Assembly (NCBI GenBank): GCA_028565635.1
Contig: JAOXYB010039150.1
Span: forward strand, 1 to 13,277
DNA length: 13,277 bases
Direction of reading: 5' to 3'
DNA from: Phoronis ovalis
Lineage: Eukaryota > Phoronida > Phoronidae
Shown one piece after another: positions 1 to 8,623 of this stretch. The notes under the pieces were generated by a model, which saw only the letters and a program-made list of their open reading frames with translations, was not told the origin of the DNA and did no database searches. Position numbers and translations under genes: made by a program. The stretch's first letter is position 1; each line of letters opens with the position of its first letter.

Positions 1-96
1 ATATACATTTACACGTAGTTTGGTTCAAAATACGAAGTTCATCGTAGGCTAACTCGCACGAAAAGTTTTCAAGAGCTTGTTGAGCCATATTTAAAA

Positions 97-198
97 ATGG
101 ACGATTCCCCATCACCTAGTTTTAAGGCATTATCCACTGTTGAAAGCTCGCAGGATAATGTTTGGGACCGTATTTCTGGCGAAGATCCGGAAAACCAG
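97..198 (+). CDS. Exon 1 of the small gene
   Basis: Encodes exactly 34 codons, from the start Met to a Gln at the exon end. The donor is gtgaga at 199-204. The residues are mostly Ser, Asp, Glu and Pro. Confidence 0.5.
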
Positions 199-590
199 GT
201 GAGAATATTCAACTTATGGTGTACATATTCTTACCCGGGAGTCTTACACAACAAATTAAATACAAAGCTTCTTTAATATAGACACTGAAAACTTATATGT
301 GTGAAAATACATCTACATGATGTTTCAAACTACTGTAGGTGTTTTTATTCATCATATACAATAACCAATTTTAATTTAATCATGTATTTTGGGTGAACAC
401 GACTATAGTAATGCACGAAGTAGTGCGCCTGTGATATCATCTTATCACTAACTGGTGGTGACATCTCGTGTGTACATAGTACAATTATTTTTGCTTTTTG
501 CATTTTCAGCTTGGTTTAGAGCAGGAAGAGATGCGACGCTTGTGCCAGACCACAAGCTGGCTAGAGCTAGTAAAACCATATATTCTTTGA
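97..590 (+). CDS. Small two-exon gene, 60-residue protein of unknown function
   Basis: Exon 1 (97-198) opens with an ATG in a strong context (A at -3, G at +4), and an in-frame TAG at 16-18 rules out an upstream start within this exon. It ends at CAG|gtgaga in phase 0. The 311-bp intron (199-509) ends in a T-rich tract and ttttcag. Exon 2 (510-590) continues in phase 0 to TGA at 588-590. The product has an acidic, Ser/Pro-rich, probably disordered first half (MDDSPSPSF at the start) and a likely helical second half with LEQEEMRRLC and a hydrophobic end, LELVKPYIL. It has no signal peptide or membrane helix. I do not recognise the family. The matching splice phase, good splice signals and Kozak context support a real gene, but its small size leaves open that this is a chance pair of open segments or only part of a longer transcript. 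Confidence 0.5.
510..590 (+). CDS. Exon 2 of the small gene, with stop
   Basis: Encodes 26 codons plus TGA after the acceptor at 508-509. A weak internal donor-like site (gtaaaa near 570) would allow another ending, but the in-frame stop is the simpler reading. Candidate poly(A) signals downstream are ATTAAA at 923-928 and AATAAA at 1131-1136. Confidence 0.5.
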   Translation, partial: LGLEQEEMRRLCQTTSWLELVKPYIL

Positions 591-1998
591 ATTATTCAGT
601 GTACGCCTGATCTGCACGCAACTTTAACAACTCCTCGTGCCTTCATTTTTTTCAACTGCTTGGGTATTAAGAATTATTTGAAAAGACATCATGTGACAAC
701 GCATGTCATCAACATGCGATATGTCTTCAAGCTGCTGTCACTTTTCTAATAGCGGAGACTACCTCTTGCTTTTCACGTCAGTGATCTAGATACACTTGTG
801 TTTCTGAGTGAAAGCATGTGTGATTGAATAGTTCTTTTTGCATGATCAAACTTTGTGACTGAGAGAACTTGATCTAACCTGACAGCTCCTGTCATTAATG
901 AAGTGTAAGATTTTGTTTTGTCATTAAAACACAAAACAAGTATATGAGAGCCTGTAATACAAGTACATCTAACCGCTTTCATCCATTGCGTAAAAAGACT
1001 TGGAAGTTCACATTGAATAATCTTTTATTATACACAAGCTTATGACAGTATATTTAACTTAAAATTAAATTCCTCATAAAACTAAATTGATATAGGTTCT
1101 TCATATTATAGTTTTAATATCTATTTGTGGAATAAATAATTCAATGACAATTTTTCTTGTCATGTACCACGTGTAGTAGATGTAGTGTTTTGGTATGAAT
1201 AATTAAAAGTGAAGTATTGAAATTCATAAAGTATTTTATGCAACAGGCTGCATCGATTTATATATTGAAACATTATAAATATAATATATCGGGGCAAATC
1301 TAAAACACGAATAATCTTGAATAATAGAAAATACTCATTCAGTAAAATTTAATATATAAACTATTGTATAGCACGTTACAGACGCCACAATAAGTTCTCT
1401 GTACATTTAAGTATATTCATAGCCAGTATTAACCCATGCGATATTATTAAATATAAATAACTTTCTATACGTCGTGTAGGTTATATTTGTTTTCTATACT
1501 AAATACAATGATCCATGAACCGAAGAATGACCTAGTAGATTTGTGGACAAGTAGCTTATACTTGCCCATTCTACCAATACACATTTAAGGTTAGTGTCTA
1601 GTGATAAATTAATATTCATAGTTATAAATCCAGTTTAGGTTAACATTAATTTACGATTCTGTTTTACGGGATTTAAAGAGTGAACGAAGTCAAGTTTAAG
1701 AGAAAGGAACATTACATAGGCGTATATCATATGATATCATCTTCAAACCTTCTCACCGTGGTTACGCCCTGGAGTCGTGATATCATTCCTTCTTCTACCA
1801 GGAAGTTAAGATATAGCATAGTTGTGGATTACATATCATACCTGTGTTGCAAGTCTCCGTACCCCGCCAAAGCGAGTTCGAGAAATTAGAGTTATATTAA
1901 TGTGGCTGTGAAATCTAGACCGAGGATACTTCGTTTAGATTAATTGTACGTTGTAAAGGTGAAAGTTATTGAAGCACAAACATACACACCTCTACAAA
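591..1998. other. Intergenic region with presumed promoter and leader of the 1999-7839 gene
   Basis: AT-rich DNA without a convincing exon. The open frames at 773-982 (-) and 1680-1889 (+, no ATG) have no domain, no matching splice phase and ordinary length for chance. If the leader of the next gene begins before 1900, it carries a four-codon upstream ORF (ATG at 1900-1902, stop at 1909-1911). No clear TATA box or initiator can be assigned. Confidence 0.4.
1131..1136 (+). terminator. Candidate poly(A) signal AATAAA of the small gene
   Basis: Canonical hexamer about 540 bp after the stop at 590. An ATTAAA variant lies at 923-928. In DNA this AT-rich, chance occurrence is likely, so the assignment is weak. 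Confidence 0.25.
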
Positions 1999-2008
1999 AT
2001 GAGCGCAA
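1999..2008 (+). CDS. Exon 1 (10 coding nt) of the membrane-protein gene
   Basis: ATG AGC GCA A followed by a perfect gtaagt donor at 2009-2014, with A at -3 of the ATG. It leaves phase 1, which is what the acceptor at 3547-3548 needs, giving an N-terminus MSATTGSF. The start is inferred from splice agreement; a different first exon upstream cannot be excluded. Confidence 0.6.
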
Positions 2009-5000
2009 GTAAGTTTATACATTTTACAAAAAATAATAAAAAGCTTAATATGTTTATTATCAGAAATAAGGTGACTAATTAATTGTCCAAAGAGAATATA
2101 ATGCACTTTACTGCAAAGGTATCACTTGGTTACAGTAGTGCATGAACAGTTGTACTTGATCGATAGTTGAGCTATATATTGATCTGTATAGTATGCTATT
2201 CAGACTTTTGGCATTTACACGTCCGGGCCATGTTACACAAGTCGTGTTCCCTTTATATAATATGTCACTTTGATACATGTACAATTTGGGGAGAACTATT
2301 CGTACATGTACTATAATGACATGTGCATGCATTTAGTCTACTAACAGATAAGTGGTAAAAATGCGTATGCAGTATTACTCTATACCTATCTGCCCGATAC
2401 ATAAAATACACCAATTCCCCATACAAACGTTCATTTATGTTTTATCAATGTTTTTAAAAGTTTAATTTGTTCCCCCTTAATTTACCAGAAACTTAACATA
2501 AATGTAATAAATGTTCAGATCAATCAGGGGTGAATCCAACAGAGTAATAAAGCTGCTGCCCTGAGGTGATCAAGTCATTGAGTATCATGAAGAAACGCGC
2601 ACTGTACCGACACACTAACTACCTGCTTGTCTGGATTGCGGAATTTATTTCCAAAGTGTGCTTGCTTTTAGTACCGGTTAACTATTTATGTCATTTTTTT
2701 TATTTTCGGTCTGTACTTTAAAACTCACATGAGTGATGGCAAAATCGAAGTGAATCGTACACAGCAGACGAGTTTTTAAGTTATTATTATTGTTAACAAT
2801 GTACATGTTTATCCTTTATTATTTATTCTTATCATTATTTCTCGTTGACCTACCTAGCATTTCTGGGTATTTAAACACAAACAATCACCTAAGCAACCTC
2901 AGCGGTCTTTTTGTGGTATGTCAAACTAAAGATTTATTATTTTATATAATTGTTGACCGGAGCCAAGCATAAAGATATTGTCACACCTCATGAATCATAT
3001 GTTTTAAGAATTAAATTTAACCTGCTGGTGAAATCACATTTCCTCTATAAACATCACCAGGCGCCAGCTAGTTGATACCGTCATGTACTAGATTTCAAAT
3101 GATAATAAATCCATAGTGTTTCTATTTTTAAAAAAAACTGCTAAAATACATCTATAGCAACAAATACAGATCATGAGATGTCTCCTTGAATATTGACGAA
3201 AGAAAATAACATTTACTGGGTCTCTGTTTCATAATTCCGCGCACACTTCTCACAGCTTACAATATCCATAAATTTCACACAAAATCTTTTAAAATGATGA
3301 AGTTGCGTGAAGTATTGACCCTGCGTGCTAAGGTACGGTGAGTTGGACGAAATAACGTATCGTGGAATCCTGGATCTAACACAATGATAGTGTTTGTGTG
3401 TGCGCGTGCTCGTGTGCTTGTGCGTGCGTATGTGCGGATGTGGTAAGTGTGCTCGTGTGCGTGTGTATTATAGTTATAAGTACAATATTAAACAATGTGC
3501 CTATAATGTACTACAATGTAATTTGATATACAATGTTCATTTTTACAGCTACAGGCTCATTTACTTTGACCGAAACAGAAATCATCGCTATAAGTGTTGC
3601 AAGTGGTGTAGTAGGCTTGGTACTGATAGTCCTGCTTGTTACTCTGTGTATCTGTTGTTGTATTCGCAGGAACAGATCAACTCACACGAAAACTACCATT
3701 TATAAAGATGGGTAAGACCACTCGACTCTCACATTTTCTTCAAAAGCTATCCACTCTGAGTCGTAGCTATATTTAGGGTTGCTCCTAGCAGATAGCAGAT
3801 AGCAGATGAAAACGTCAAGTTAGCAGATAGCAGATAGCAGATAGCAGATGAAAACGTCAAGTTAGCAGACAACAGATAGCAGACAGCAGATATCTGCTAG
3901 AAATCATCTGCAGATGATTTCATCTACAGATGATTTCTAGCAGATGATTACATCTGCAGATGATTTCTAGCAGATATCTGCTGTCTGCTATTTGTTTGTT
4001 GTCTGCTTACTTGACGTTTTCATCTGCTATCTGCTATCTGCTAACTTGACGTTTTCATCTGCTATCTGCTAACTTGACGTTCTAAAATGATTGTATTGAG
4101 TTACAACGACGTATTTTAGATGATCTTTGAGAAGATTTCGGTACTACAATGTTTTATTTTTATTTTTTTGGCATCTTTTCAATTAATTTATTGATCGTCC
4201 AAAATTCACTAAGCCATATCTCGAAGTCTGTTTTAGTTAAGGACATGATATTTGAGTTTGACATCCCCAGGGTAGGCCATTGCTGACCTTGGGGTCAAAA
4301 GGTCATTTAGGGATCGAAGGTCAAAATTCTGAAAAATATTGAAAGGTAATTTGGAGGTCATTTAACGTTCATAAAAGCCACCTTGAGGTCAAAAGGTCAT
4401 TTGGAGGTCAAAGGTCAAATTTAAAAAATTGCTCAAAATGTTCAAAAATGATGGTGTCAAGTTACGACAAAGTCATGTTGATGATTTTTAAAATACTTTA
4501 GTACTAAAAGGTGTTTTTTTATTTTTTGGCATGTTTTCAATTAATTTATTGATCTTCCCAATTTTCATTAAGCTATACCTTGAAGACTGTTACAGTTATG
4601 GACACGGTACTTGAGGTGTGACATCTGTACCGGATAACATTGCTGACATTGAGGGCAAAAGGTCATTTGGATGTCAAAGGTCAAAATTTGAAAAAAATTC
4701 AAAATGTTGTAAAATGATTGTATTAAGTTACAATGAAGTATTTAGATGATCTTGGGTAATTTTTCGGTACTAAAAGATTTTATTTTTATTTTTTGGCATC
4801 TTTTCAATTAATTTATTGATCTTCCAATTTTCACTATCATAATGCTATATCTCGAAATCTGTTACAGTTAAGGAAATGATATTTGAGGATTGACATCCTC
4901 AGGGTAGGTCATTGCTGATCTTGGGGTCAAAAGGTCATTTAGGGGTCAAAGGTCAACATTCTAAAATTGCTCGAAATATTCCAAAATGATGGTATTAGGT

Positions 5001-7839
5001 TATAAAAAAGTCATTTTGATGACATTTTAGAATATTTAGGTATTTAAAAGGTGAGTGTGTTTAACCTTTTTTTAAATGAATTTTATGGAAGAAACATACT
5101 GCAAGTCAAATTGTTTAGTCCAATAGTGTTTGTGCTTTGACATATGACAGTCCGGAGTTGACCTTGATGTCTAAAGGTCATCTGGAGGTCAAAGTTCAAA
5201 CTCTCAAAATTCAGAAAGCATAGAAGTCAAGAAGTCCCAAAGCAATAAATTTCTATTATTTGCTGAAAAATTCAAAAATGATGTTGAAAGGTGATTTAGA
5301 GATACCGTTCATAAAAGCCAATATGAGCAACCCTGCCTTTGCTAAAAGGCTATCTAGTTTATTTATAAAGTACTTTGCATCGCAAATTCATTGTAGCTTG
5401 TTTACACATTTGTTTCGGCATATGATCTAACAGAAATTGGTTTATATAAAGTTGGCATAACGATACAATTGGTTTTCCCATCTACCTCAATAGTAACGTA
5501 TTGTCTTCTAGGACATAGACTAACTCTTCTAATTCTGTACAGTCACAAATAAAAATAATCATGTCTCATGCTTACTCCCGATTTTTCGTGCAGTCTTAAC
5601 TAATTATCTTTTTGTGAACTCTTACAACAGACCACCTGGTGGAATTAGTGAAACATATTAAAAAAAAACTGGGTGACCTTCTAGGCTTGGATATAATCCA
5701 TTCCTCTTTCCGTATCCCACTATACATGCTAAATTCAAAGATAAAATGATTCGCATGTTCTATGGCACCAAATCTTTCCTCTACAGGCACATTTATATAA
5801 CGACCAGTTTCAATAATAATTGGTAATACGCCCGAGCGAAATTAAGCAAGAAAGACCTTGAATCGCTCTGGATTTCACTGAAAACGTTTCTGATGTCAGC
5901 AGTCCAATTCTTACAAATACTATTATAATCTTAAAAAAGACTGTTTTTGTTATATAATCTGTATTATGTATATGTGAGCAGCAAAACGCTTAATTAAGAT
6001 CCCCTTAGGATACATTCAATTCTATTGCCTGTCAATAGCTAGTTTAGAAAATAATAAACAGTTTTGTCTTGAGTCTAACGCAGAGAAAATTGTTTTAAAA
6101 TCGCCTTACCAATATTTCACGAAGATTTGTAGACACTAATTAGTTATACTCTCATTAAGATGTTCTCTAATTTATAAAAGACAGGCTTAAGGAATGTTTT
6201 ACTGAATACAAATGTGATCTGTTCTTCATATTCAGGTATAATGGTCCACCACCTTTGTATGACAATGGAGGCCAAACTATGATGTATAATAAGTAAGTTT
6301 GCAAGTAGTATCAGTTTACTAGCACATGCCTTACAATCCGATTCAGAAATTGTTTCTACAAACCTACAGTTTGTCCGTAAGAGTCATGACCGTCTCCTAT
6401 CTCAAATGGGCCGAAGTTCGACTAGTCTTAACGCATGCCCAATAGCATATACATCTATGTAATGGATTGACGGATCATCAAGTGTGCATTTTGGATTTTA
6501 TGCTGATGTGCTGTGGAATCTTTGATTAAGTTATTTAGATACGGTGTTACAAGAAGAGGAAGAGTCAAGGATTAAACAAAAGCAAAAATTTGGGAATTTA
6601 TTTATTTAAGTAATAAATTAAGTGTTTTCAAACTTCGGCCCATTTGAGATAGGAGCCGGTGATGACTGTCCATGGTAGAAGCCATGCGTGCAGGACTATC
6701 TTAAGTCTAGTGTCAGATGTATTACTAAGACATTTTTATTGATTTGCAAAATTAAAAAAAAGTTATTAATATTTTTCATTTATTGTAGTGATACGGCGCC
6801 TGGACCAGGAATGGCATTACCGCCTCGAAGACTACCAAGAAATTATAGCGACGAAAGGATGGACGAAAGATACAGACAAGACGATAGAGAATCTAATTCG
6901 TCTTCGTTTAGCAGGTAGGTATTGCACTAGCAGCATTATTTGATGTACCCGAAGAAAGATTGTCATATAAAACAACCAGAAGAGACAACTTTTCATATTT
7001 AATTAGACACCCTGATTAAAATCGTATCCTGCCTGTATTCAAAGTTAGTTTACCTGACACAGACGTGCCTACATAAATGCATTGTCCATTATCTGACAAG
7101 CACTGTCCTATTAAATAAAATAAAAGTGGGACTGTGACGCGAACTTTGTATTTTGCATATATATACATATATATCACCATACTTATCTCGTTTTATTATC
7201 TCTTTTCATTGGTGTGTTGCGAAAAGGTTTACATATAAGCTAACACGCGAATAAGTAATAATAAGTAATTTTTCATTTGTAGCTATTCCTACGAGAACAG
7301 AGATCAAAGAGGCCGAGGAGAAAGGTATGAGTTTTTACCTAGTTTGTTATCTTTATATAATATTTCTTATCCAACTAAATCTTTTATCTAAGATGATTTA
7401 TTTAATCTTTTGTACCATTTTGTCGTCTGGGTAAATATAAGAACGTTATAGTCAAGAATTTGAACCTCGAATTAACCATTACACACCTACAAGTCAGTGT
7501 AAAAAACTTACCCGCCACATTGTCATCATCACCATCAGAACTTATGACTATGCAAAATGCGTCATAATATTAAATTTAACACAATATACTGTATCACTTA
7601 AATATTGTTGTATTACTAATAAAGGGCTTGTTTACAGGGGTAATGGGGCTTATGATTACCCACCGCCTCCTGGGCCGGATAACGGACCGAGTTACGGACC
7701 GGGTTACAATAGGGCTTATGACTACCCACCACCAACTGGGCCGCCTCAACAACAACAACAGCCCATGGGTCATCCATCAAGTGAGATTATGTGGGATGTT
7801 AACAGAATGGAATGGTCAGATGCCTTCAATTTCAAGTAA
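1999..7839 (+). CDS. Single-pass membrane protein with Pro/Tyr-rich cytoplasmic tail, six exons
   Basis: Joined coding exons 1999-2008, 3549-3711, 6236-6292, 6789-6914, 7283-7324 and 7638-7839 total 600 nt and give 199 residues. All junctions are GT-AG and agree in phase (1, then 2 throughout). Residues 1-14 are a short, polar, Ser/Thr-rich N-terminus without a cleavable signal. Residues 15-36 are a strongly hydrophobic helix with a GxxxG-like small-residue face (SxxSGVVG). CICCC at 37-41 directly precedes RR and is a likely palmitoylation cluster. The tail from 42 is rich in Pro, Tyr, Gly, Arg and Asp. It includes PPLY at 63-66, a WW-domain-binding PPxY motif, two copies of AYDYPPP (137-143 and 159-165) and five Gln at 170-174. 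By the positive-inside rule the tail is cytoplasmic. The layout resembles WBP1, VOPP1 or Shisa-type adaptor proteins, but the Cys-rich ectodomain of those families is absent, so I name no family. Confidence 0.72.
2009..3548 (+). other. Intron 1 of the membrane-protein gene
   Basis: 1,540 bp from gtaagt to ttttacag. Apart from a degenerate TG-rich stretch at 3388-3468 I see no gene, domain or recognisable mobile element. The open frames at 2108-2332 (-) and 2790-2972 (+) look random. Confidence 0.6.
3388..3468. repeat. Degenerate TG/CG alternating repeat
   Basis: About 80 bp of mostly alternating purine-pyrimidine, dominated by TG with interspersed TGCG and TCG steps. It is a decayed (TG)n microsatellite and explains the Cys/Val/Arg-rich start of the open frame at 3394-3705, which is therefore not a gene. 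Confidence 0.75.
3549..3711 (+). CDS. Exon 2: transmembrane helix and Cys cluster
   Basis: Acceptor ttttacag at 3541-3548, donor gtaaga at 3712. It starts in phase 1 and ends in phase 2, encoding residues 4-58 of the joined protein: the short N-terminus, the whole hydrophobic segment ending in CICCC, then RRNR and a Lys/Thr stretch. Retaining intron 2 would stop translation at once, because the junction codon becomes GGG followed by TAA. Confidence 0.85.
3775..3784 (+). repeat. Left terminal inverted repeat
   Basis: AGGGTTGCTC, an exact inverted match of 5325-5334. It lies immediately outside the AGCAGAT array. Confidence 0.6.
3786..4083. repeat. Long imperfect palindrome of AGCAGAT units
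   Basis: Left arm (about 3786-3917): runs of three and then four AGCAGAT copies, each followed by GAAAACGTCAAGTT. It then continues into AGCAGACAACAGATAGCAGACAG and the perfect palindrome AGCAGATATCTGCT (3885-3898). The right arm (about 3950-4083) is its reverse complement, with runs of three and two copies and the same palindrome at 3969-3982. The centre carries CATCTGCAGATG palindromes. The arms differ by a repeat copy and a short insertion. The transcript could fold into a hairpin with arms of over 100 bp. Confidence 0.9.
4386..4417 (+). promoter_or_regulatory. Perfect DR2 and DR1 nuclear-receptor-type sites
   Basis: AGGTCA-AA-AGGTCA at 4386-4399 (DR2) is followed by AGGTCA-A-AGGTCA at 4405-4417 (DR1). 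The second matches the consensus for RXR heterodimers, HNF4 and COUP-TF class receptors. The match is direct; binding and function are not shown. Confidence 0.5.
4924..4955 (+). promoter_or_regulatory. DR2 and DR1 nuclear-receptor-type sites, third unit
   Basis: GGGTCA-AA-AGGTCA at 4924-4937 and GGGTCA-A-AGGTCA at 4943-4955, both with acceptable half-sites. They sit in the same spacing as in the first unit. Weaker versions lie at 4292-4305 (DR2), 4311-4323 and 4671-4683 (DR1-like). Confidence 0.45.
5186..5198 (+). promoter_or_regulatory. DR1 site of HNF4 type, last unit
   Basis: AGGTCA-A-AGTTCA, a form commonly bound by HNF4-class receptors. It lies in the rearranged last unit. Confidence 0.4.
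5325..5334 (-). repeat. Right terminal inverted repeat
   Basis: GAGCAACCCT, the exact reverse complement of 3775-3784, directly after the terminal unit ending in AAAAGCCAATAT. Confidence 0.6.
5335..6235. other. Right part of intron 2
   Basis: Unique-looking AT-rich sequence to the acceptor ttcag at 6231-6235. The only recognisable content is the LINE-like relic on the - strand around 5596-5871. Confidence 0.5.
5596..5871 (-). pseudogene. Decayed fragment of a non-LTR retrotransposon reverse transcriptase C-terminus
   Basis: Reading the - strand from about 5871 gives a frame with an in-frame TAA (5844-5842), then FRSGVLP, IETGRY, VPVEER and HFIFEFSMYSGIR in order. From memory, this order (R-x-GVLP-x-x-IETGR, a Cys pair, then HFxxxC-x-x-Y-x-x-xR) is the signature that follows the RT domain in LINE-type ORFs of many invertebrates and fish. 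Here the Cys positions are replaced and the conserved Lys/Gln before FR is a stop. It is a dead, 5'-truncated remnant inserted antisense to the host gene. No reverse transcriptase catalytic motif is present in the window. Confidence 0.5.
6236..6292 (+). CDS. Exon 3: PPxY motif
   Basis: 57 nt, phase 2 at both ends; acceptor ttcag, donor gtaagt. Encodes residues 58-77 including GPPPLYDN, whose PPLY is a WW-domain ligand, and a YNN end. Its length is a multiple of three, so skipping it would keep the frame and remove the PPxY motif. Confidence 0.8.
6383..6666. mobile_element. MITE-like inverted-repeat element in intron 3
   Basis: A 36-bp arm at 6383-6418 (core CTCCTATCTCAAATGGGCCG) pairs with 6631-6666 with only two mismatches, separated by about 212 bp of AT-rich DNA. 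The size and structure suit a miniature inverted-repeat element or its relic. No flanking duplication is obvious, and the true ends may lie outside the matched arms. Confidence 0.55.
6789..6914 (+). CDS. Exon 4: charged Arg/Asp tail segment
   Basis: 126 nt, phase 2-2; acceptor tattgtag at 6781-6788, donor gtaggt at 6915. Encodes residues 77-119. A Pro/Gly start (TAPGPG), then PPRRLPR, then a highly charged stretch with DERMDERYRQDDRE, ending in a serine run. The upstream part of the open frame (6688-6788) is intron. Confidence 0.8.
7283..7324 (+). CDS. Exon 5: 42-nt microexon
   Basis: Acceptor tttgtag, donor gtatga (weak); phase 2-2. Encodes residues 119-133, SYSYENRDQRGRGER. It is the least certain exon because it is short. 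The phase agreement on both sides and the Tyr/Arg/Gly composition, which matches its neighbours, support it. Being a multiple of three, it could be skipped without a frameshift. Confidence 0.65.
7638..7839 (+). CDS. Exon 6: Pro/Tyr-rich C-terminus and stop
   Basis: Acceptor gtttacag at 7630-7637, entering in phase 2; TAA at 7837-7839. Encodes residues 133-199. AYDYPPP occurs twice with GPDNGPSYGPGYNR between, followed by five Gln and a distinct end with two Trp (IMWDVNRMEWSDAFNFK). The open frame at 7628-7879 is another frame of this exon. Confidence 0.8.
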
Positions 7840-8145
7840 CTTTAACACTTTAATATTAATAATTAAGTGTGTGCAATAATTAATAATTAATTTTAAGTGT
7901 GTAGATCTACATGCATGCAGAAGCTAGCTGTGTTCTAAGAATATATTTGTTTGTCACTGCGGCATCATTATTTTTTAAGATACGGCTGCAGCTTCAGGCA
8001 CAAGCAATTTAAAAGTAATACGAAATGTTTATTGCAGTTATTAACAAACAAACAAAAATTTTAATTGTGTATAATCCCAATGGATGGCGATATCACCAAC
8101 TTCTCGAAAGCATTTTAATGAAAAACTTAATGTATCTGTTTCTTC

Positions 8146-8151
8146 AATAAA
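8146..8151 (+). terminator. Candidate poly(A) signal of the membrane-protein gene
   Basis: AATAAA about 307 bp after the stop at 7839, the first canonical hexamer downstream on the + strand. A second lies at 8920-8925. Confidence 0.4.
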
Positions 8152-8623
8152 ACCTTTCCAAGTATTACGCTGGGTATTACGTTTCAGAAAATGTTTGTTA
8201 TGCAAGAAAAACCTTGAATGCAATTCGACATGAAATCTAAGTGATTGTTATTTTTTTTTAAAGAGTAACAATCCTCCAGGTTTAAAGTATGCTTTCTGAG
8301 GTAATTGACATTAAAGATAACTTTGTCCGATGTCATTTACTTTCAGCCTAGCTCTCCCGCGTGCTCACAAAGACCGAAACTTAGAGTGGATGTACCGGCA
8401 ATGAAGGAACATTATGCACACACGGCAAAGCTTGAGATAGGAAAATTGTCCATGGAACCCTAGTAACAGTAAACTAGTTTTCATTGTTGCAAGTACCAAG
8501 TATTTTTAGGCTGTACAACAACATTTCTTTCAATAATTTCAGTTTGCATTATTTTTAATATCATGTATGGGTAAGCAATACATATCTAAATGAACAATTA
8601 AACATCGTCATAGTATATAGGCC

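Larger units (their letters stand above)
4084..5325. repeat. Diverged tandem units with AGGTCA direct repeats
   Basis: Units begin at 4084, 4445, 4711 and 4983, each with AAAATGAT followed by a GGTRTYAAGTTACRA-like segment. The first three then share a T-rich run, GGCATSTTTTCAATTAATTTATTGATC, a CTCGAARTCTGTTWYAGTTA-like segment and an ATTGCTGAC stretch before the AGGTCA cluster. Spacing is 361, 266 and 272 bp. Unit 1 has about 90 extra bp containing GTTCATAAAAGCCA, which recurs at the end of the element near 5308-5321. The last unit is partly rearranged. Confidence 0.85.
3775..5334. mobile_element. Non-autonomous DNA transposon-like element with 10-bp TIRs
   Basis: A 1,560-bp block in intron 2 is bounded by AGGGTTGCTC at 3775-3784 and its exact reverse complement at 5325-5334. 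Next to the left end lies a long inverted repeat of AGCAGAT units (3786-4083). The remainder (4084 to about 5325) is three and a half diverged tandem units. There is no open frame of note, so it would have depended on a transposase supplied elsewhere. The two flanks show no clear target-site duplication, so the insertion may be old or the exact ends a few bases off. I cannot name the superfamily. Confidence 0.65.

Noticed and set aside
1680-1889. 69-codon + strand open frame
   Set aside because: Begins with GTG rather than ATG, has no domain, and its composition fits chance in the leader region of the next gene.
3394-3705. 103-codon + strand frame, Cys/Val/Arg-rich
   Set aside because: Its first part is the translated TG repeat, and its last part is the wrong frame over exon 2 of the membrane-protein gene.
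3767-5342. Target-site duplication around the large element
   Set aside because: The bases flanking 3775 and 5334 do not match at 2-9 bp lengths, so none is reported.
7628-7879. 83-codon + strand frame
   Set aside because: Alternative frame of exon 6; the phase-2 frame with AYDYPPP repeats is the one that splices.
8041-8223. 60-codon - strand frame
   Set aside because: No domain, splice partner or codon signal; probably 3' UTR of the + strand gene read backwards.
8432-8455. TTGAGATAGGA and TGTCCATGG shared with the area of the right MITE arm (6644-6675)
   Set aside because: The spacing differs and the shared words are short, so a related repeat copy cannot be claimed.
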